Shown in pieces: positions 7,887 through 10,772 of a stretch of DNA of 10,772 nt. Both the position numbers and the translations under genes were made by a program. The notes beneath the pieces were generated by a model. The model made no database searches. It saw only the letters and a program-made list of their open reading frames with translations, and had not been told where the DNA came from. Within the stretch, counting starts at the first letter, position 1; each line of letters opens with the position of its first letter. This DNA is from Larix sibirica (Eukaryota; Streptophyta; Pinopsida; Pinales; Pinaceae), in NCBI GenBank assembly GCA_004151065.3, contig NWUY0303890232.1, positions 1 through 10,772 on the forward strand, given 5' to 3'.

Positions 7887-7891
7887 AGCAT
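7887..7891. repeat. Target-site duplication AGCAT, right copy
   Basis: This is an exact match to 1378-1382. It directly follows the right LTR and is followed by unique AT-rich DNA (gcaatatatatgcc). Confidence 0.9.
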
Positions 7892-9145
7892 GCAATATAT
7901 ATGCCTTCAATATCACTCATAACTGGATCACTCTTGGAGATATGGATATTAGGTTTGTGCATATAACATAGGCAAATAGGAATTCAACTTAGCCTGTAAA
8001 TAATTAAAATTGATTTCTAACTTTAAACATTAAAACAATGCAATTTATACATATTGGCAATAAAATTGCTTTCTCAAATTTGATTTTTTCTTGAAAGTTG
8101 ATACCTCGAAGTCTACTTGTGGCTTTGAATGAAAAGACAAAAATCTCCAAAGTGACGATCTTGTGACATTTAAGCAATAACTATAACGTAGGGATGCCTA
8201 TGGGTTATCTCACATGGTCCCTAAATACTAGTACTAACAACAATTGTCTAAGTTATAAGCATAAATATTGTACAATATCCATACTCTCTATTCAAGTAAA
8301 TAACTTATTTCTCCAACATATAGGAAATATAACATTTTCAATTCTAAACATATATGAAATATAACATATTTAATTTGAATTAAAATTTAGATTTACAATA
8401 TTTCAATATCAAACTAAAAAGTCAAGAACCAGGATAATACATGTAGGTTTGTAAAATTTGCATCCAAAAATTTGAGTTTGCTTGGCTCCTTGCAATTTCC
8501 CAACCAGGTTTACCTCCCATCCAACCAGAGAAAGTCTCTCTGATTCCCTAGATCCAAGAAACATGCCATTTCTTGTCCCTTTGTTCCCAAAGATCAAGAA
8601 TAACAACAAAACTAGTTTTTCCATCTATCCTCCCAAGTTTCCAATGGAATAGTCCCCTCCCTTTCTTTTCCCAAAGAAAAATAATCATCCCCTTTTCTCC
8701 CCCCTTCTGACAACATATCTTCCCCCAAAAATCCTTTAACTACCCTCTCTCGATAGGGCTCTTAACTTCCCCTTATCCCCTCATCAATGCTAATTCTTAT
8801 CCAACTTCCCATGTTTCAGGCCCCATTAAATTAATTAAGTCACCAACTCAAGTATACAGATCAATTCCATTCAAATGATATAAAAATAAAATAACAATCA
8901 ACTTTGCATTTATCAATCAATTCAATAATAACAATTTTTTAGTAACATAAATTTAACATCTATGAAATCATTTAAAAAAATGATCAATTTTAAGTAATAT
9001 AAAGTCAAATTATCATTTATTAAATAATTACCTAACTCATTATAAAACAATTATTCAACAACCATAATGCATAAATTTCAAATTAAATTATGTTAATAGT
9101 TAATTCGTGATTTGGAAAAATACTAGTATACATGCACAAGTTATG
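7892..9145. other. AT-rich spacer between the two insertions
   Basis: No supported gene. The minus-strand frame at 8409-8624 (71 codons) has no recognisable motif. 8315-8378 holds a 32-bp tandem duplication, and about 8480-8820 is strongly pyrimidine-biased on the plus strand. The rest is A/T-rich sequence with homopolymer runs and no other structure that I can support. Confidence 0.6.
8315..8378. repeat. 32-bp imperfect tandem duplication
   Basis: Units 8315-8346 and 8347-8378 both start AACATATA.GAAATATAACAT and differ at about five positions. This looks like ordinary slippage-type repetition in AT-rich DNA. Confidence 0.65.
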
Positions 9146-9160
9146 TAGGCATAACTAGTG
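9146..9160. repeat. 15-bp target-site duplication of the LINE-type insertion, left copy
   Basis: TAGGCATAACTAGTG recurs exactly at 10322-10336. The bases on either side differ (g/t before, t/c after), so the match is bounded. A duplication of this length next to an A tail is the usual mark of target-primed reverse transcription. Confidence 0.85.
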
Positions 9161-10321
9161 TTTTTTTAGTAAGATAAAAACCTTCTATTATTGAAAGAGG
9201 AAAATAAATATACAATCGTTTACAAAAATGGTTTTCCCATGGAATGGAACAGATAAGGCTGGAAACTCCTTCATCCTGCTAAGATAGAACATTGACGAAA
9301 ACATTGAAAAACCTTAGAGATAACATATGGTGCCCATAGTGAATGACCACAGATTGTACCCATAGAAGAAACCTCAAAAATATCCTTCTTGATCTTACAT
9401 AGATAGATGACATTCAAAAAAGTTTTTTTTTCACCCAATGGTCCCCCAAATCCATAAACATTACACAAAAAATTGGAGATATCGTATACCCTCTAATCCA
9501 ACAGTGAGACCACAAAAACCAGAAGGCGTAAACAAAAATATGACACGTTTCAACATTCGACCTACCCAGAGCCCTTAGTTGTAGTATCTTCCTTTTCCAT
9601 TTGGTCTTTACATCTGTGAATTTATTCACTCTCCCTCTCAGAGATAGCCGTGTCGATGTGCTGAGGTGTGGTGGACATATAAATGTGGTTTTAGTCGACC
9701 TCATGAGGTTTGGACTCATTTATTATGTCGCCACCCCTATGACTTCTCATGTGTTGCCCCGCAACCATGTGAGAATTAGTGACTGCTCCCTCATATCTCT
9801 CTTTGGATGAGGAAAGGTCTCGTGGAAATCTTGATTTACTTTGCTGCTTCATTTCCTGTTTTAGTGGCCTTTAAATAGCCATGATCCCTCTTGTGTAGGA
9901 TTTGGATCCAAATAACTTCCATCCACCTAGCTGTCATCTTCACACATTCAATGATCTAGCTCCAATATTTTTTCTCTTTCTGCATATAGGTCGTTTCAGG
10001 AAAGATTTGTACTATGTACTCATCTATTTTATCCCACTATCCTTGTGCATTACAAATCCTTTTGTTTCTTAATGGGTATGGAAAGATCGTCGAGGTTTGC
10101 ATTCTTCACCCCCGTCCCATTTCCTTAACTCCACATGCTTGGTACTATCCCCTAGTCCTAGTGGTCTTAAAGGACCCTCACCCTTCATTAACCCTCCACA
10201 CATGCATTAAATTCCACCATCTGTCACTTGTTTGATGCCCCATGTGGGCACTTTTATCCAACAGGTGCTCCATATTCAAGGCCTCGGGGCTATGATCTGT
10301 CATGATCATCTACATCCGGGT
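9161..10321 (-). mobile_element. Retroposed LINE-type insertion, 5'-truncated
   Basis: This 1,161-bp insertion lies between two perfect 15-bp duplications. On the minus strand it ends GGTTTTTATCTTACTAAAAAAA, a short A tail abutting the duplication, after TTTCAATAATAGAAGG, a sequence style I associate with plant LINE 3' ends. No long frame survives. The best are minus 9719-9414 (101 codons) and 9468-9271 (65 codons), which overlap near a run of nine A's (plus 9423-9431) where a frameshift is likely. CNVYGFGGPLGEKKTF in the second is faintly like an L1 endonuclease segment, but an endonuclease would be unexpected in a 5'-truncated copy. A retrocopy of another transcript moved by LINE machinery is the main alternative. 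Confidence 0.75.
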
Positions 10322-10336
10322 TAGGCATAACTAGTG
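10322..10336. repeat. 15-bp target-site duplication of the LINE-type insertion, right copy
   Basis: This is an exact copy of 9146-9160. It marks the 5' end of the minus-strand insertion. The restored flank continues cttacatagctcatg. Confidence 0.85.
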
Positions 10337-10569
10337 CTTACATAGCTCATGTAGGTACTAATAGTAACCTTCAATCTCACAAAAAATCATAATTTACACA
10401 AGTTCTCTTCTACTGATGCTAAACAAGAAATTGCAGTATCTAACCATTTTACTAACTAGATCATAATAATACATCTAAATGACATAATGTACTAAGTTAT
10501 CACACAAGAGTAAAGAAAGTGTCTTTACAAACACATAATTAATTAATTTGTTCTCCATAATTTTAGTAA
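10337..10569. other. AT-rich spacer, nothing recognised
   Basis: This is mixed AT-rich sequence with no frame, repeat or motif that I can support. Confidence 0.6.
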
Positions 10570-10772
10570 CATTCTCATCTACCTACTTCCTTCTATCTAA
10601 TTCACAACTACCTTCCTCATCCTATCCTTCCTCTAATGGAATATCTTGGAGTGTCAACTACATTGACCCGACTCCTGATAGAACCTGTAAGCGGAAGTGT
10701 CGACTACATCGACCAAGCTTCCCCAACAGGCAACTGGAAATCATCATCACACAACTTGGGGAGCGTGTCTCA
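10570..10772 (+). other. Open frame running off the window end, unassigned
   Basis: After stops at 10564-10569 a plus-strand frame stays open to the last base, with an ATG at 10636 (MEYLGVSTTLTRLL). The last 136 bases are less AT-rich than the spacer before them. The peptide (for example SVDYIDQASPTGNW) matches no family I know. Minus-strand frames over the same bases also look peptide-like, so the coding strand is not settled. It could be the edge of a gene or of another transposable element. Confidence 0.2.
10648..10722. repeat. Two related hairpin units with matched arm changes
   Basis: Unit 1 (10648-10675) has arms GGAGT/ACTCC and GTCAA/TTGAC around the loop CTACA. Unit 2 (10693-10722) has arms GGAAG/CTTCC and GTCGA/TCGAC around the same loop CTACA. 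The units are clearly related, and where an arm differs its partner differs to match. See the findings. Confidence 0.6.

Noticed and set aside
8409-8624. Minus-strand 71-codon frame as a small secreted or membrane protein
   Set aside because: The hydrophobic start is suggestive, but there is no recognisable motif or context, and the frame sits partly in the strand-biased block.

Overview
The window looks like intergenic DNA from the nuclear genome of a plant. A gymnosperm or another large, repeat-rich plant genome is my best guess, but nothing in the sequence fixes the species. No intact host gene is supported. Two retrotransposon insertions, each with exact target-site duplications, sit in AT-rich sequence.

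Layout. 1-1377 is very AT-rich and holds a two-copy 65-bp tandem repeat, an 18-bp palindrome and a roughly 119-bp repeat cluster. 1378-7891 is one LTR retrotransposon on the minus strand with both LTRs (1383-2968 and 6300-7886, about 1.59 kb each and roughly 12% different by eye). Its 12-bp terminal inverted repeat has one mismatch and its 5-bp duplication AGCAT is perfect. The primer-binding-site-like TGG start lies beside the right LTR, so that LTR is the 5' one. 7892-9145 is AT-rich with a strand-asymmetric pyrimidine block. 9146-10336 is a retroposed, apparently 5'-truncated LINE-type insertion on the minus strand, with a 15-bp perfect duplication and an A tail. 10337-10772 is unassigned, but its last 130 bases contain two related hairpin units and an open frame running off the end.

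The most unusual part is the retrotransposon interior. About 1,050 codons on the minus strand (6230 to 3068) read as one decayed coding region in three successive frames, with 23 internal stops, 15 of them TAG. In these frames I see no reverse transcriptase, integrase, protease or zinc-knuckle motif. The element therefore seems to be a non-autonomous LTR element that carried a long protein of unknown type, with an N-terminal tandem duplication and an acidic middle, rather than a standard gag-pol element. It would have depended on enzymes from a partner element. CpG-type differences between the LTRs and the TAG-rich stops fit long decay under DNA methylation.
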